Shown here in pieces: positions 63,843 to 64,000 of a stretch of DNA of 64,000 bases (positions within the stretch are counted from its first letter, which is position 1; each line of letters starts with the position of its first letter). Under the pieces are notes generated by a model that was not told the DNA's origin, made no database searches, and saw nothing but the letters and a program-made list of their open reading frames with translations. Origin of the DNA: Acinetobacter bouvetii (GTDB lineage: Bacteria > Pseudomonadota > Gammaproteobacteria > Pseudomonadales > Moraxellaceae); assembly GCF_902753875.1 (NCBI RefSeq), contig NZ_CADDTS010000007.1, forward strand, positions 103,905 through 167,904. Reading direction: 5' to 3'. The position numbers were made by a program, and so were the translations under genes.

Positions 63843-64000
63843 CTTCAAATCTTCAAATCTTCAAATCTTCAAATCTTCAAATCTTCAAATCTTCAAATCT
63901 TCAAATCTTCAAATCTTCAAATCTTCAAATCTTCAAATCTTCAAATCTTCAAATCTTCAAATCTTCAAATCTTCAAATCTTCAAATCTTCAAATCTTCAA
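63843..64000 (+). repeat. Octamer tandem repeat (CTTCAAAT)n, running off the window
   Basis: Nineteen exact copies of CTTCAAAT plus six further bases fill 63843-64000 without a single mismatch, and the array continues past the edge. Because 8 and 3 share no factor, all three plus-strand frames read the same 24-nt cycle (L-Q-I-F-K-S-S-N) and stay open, while the minus strand has stops. Such perfect arrays change length by slippage. It begins about 30 bp after the terminator of the Pho-box unit; the gene it serves lies outside the window. Confidence 0.95.

Noticed and set aside
63843..64000. CRISPR array at the right edge.
   Set aside because: The unit is 8 bp with no spacers, so it is a microsatellite-like tandem repeat.

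Overview
The window is a chromosomal segment of a gammaproteobacterium, almost certainly Acinetobacter (Moraxellaceae). The evidence is moderately AT-rich DNA, the gene order iscX-ndk-rlmN-pilF-rodZ-ispG-hisS-yfgM-bamB-der, a long-form leuA, metX-metW as neighbours, piuA/piuC-type iron uptake genes and no flagellar genes. I cannot fix the species from sequence alone. No rRNA, tRNA, CRISPR array, prophage or complete insertion sequence is visible. Nearly all the DNA is coding.

Layout. 1-10.5 kb: the end of a glycosyltransferase, a PAP2 phosphatase, then the housekeeping cluster iscX, ndk, rlmN, pilF, rodZ, ispG, hisS, yfgM, bamB, der. 10.5-16 kb: a phosphopantetheinyl transferase and an unfamiliar three-gene operon of exported proteins (11606-15870), the first of which looks FlgT-like although the genus has no flagella. 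16-23.5 kb: an SDR, mazG, comEA, then pcnB-folK-panB-panC and rapZ-ptsO-darP. 23.6-28 kb: an acyl-CoA synthetase, a sugar-lactone oxidase and a PLP-dependent racemase/aldolase-like gene broken by a 10-bp tandem duplication. 28-36.4 kb: thrS-infC (infC starts with ATT) and rpmI-rplT, separated by about 5 kb holding hsp20, a GST, membrane proteins, a TonB-like protein, an MFS transporter and a small mobile element. 36.4-44.6 kb: two tandem paralogous membrane proteins, lgt, an NRDE protein, phoX beside tatABC, an AEC transporter and rdgB. 44.7-49 kb: metX-metW-sel1 and leuA. 49-57 kb: two iron-uptake modules (TonB-dependent receptor plus PKHD-type hydroxylase), the first receptor carrying an in-frame amber codon. 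57-61 kb: tig-clpP-clpX. 61-64 kb: a DUF2846-like lipoprotein, fumA, a small Pho-box-driven transcription unit and an octamer tandem repeat running off the window edge.

How things fit together. PhoX has a twin-arginine signal with a lipobox, sits next to tatABC, and is preceded by a Pho box with a -10 element exactly 10 bp downstream. The same 18-bp box + 10 bp + -10 layout recurs at 63643, ahead of a ~130-nt unit that encodes a 28-residue membrane peptide and ends in an intrinsic terminator. Fur-like palindromes precede both siderophore receptor genes.

The strongest unexplained structure is a 339-bp element at 33102-33440. It has 18-bp terminal inverted repeats (15/18 identical) and an 8-bp target duplication (7/8), and it sits in the loop of what was a bidirectional terminator. 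It carries no transposase but contains a compact set of nested hairpins that looks like a structured small RNA.
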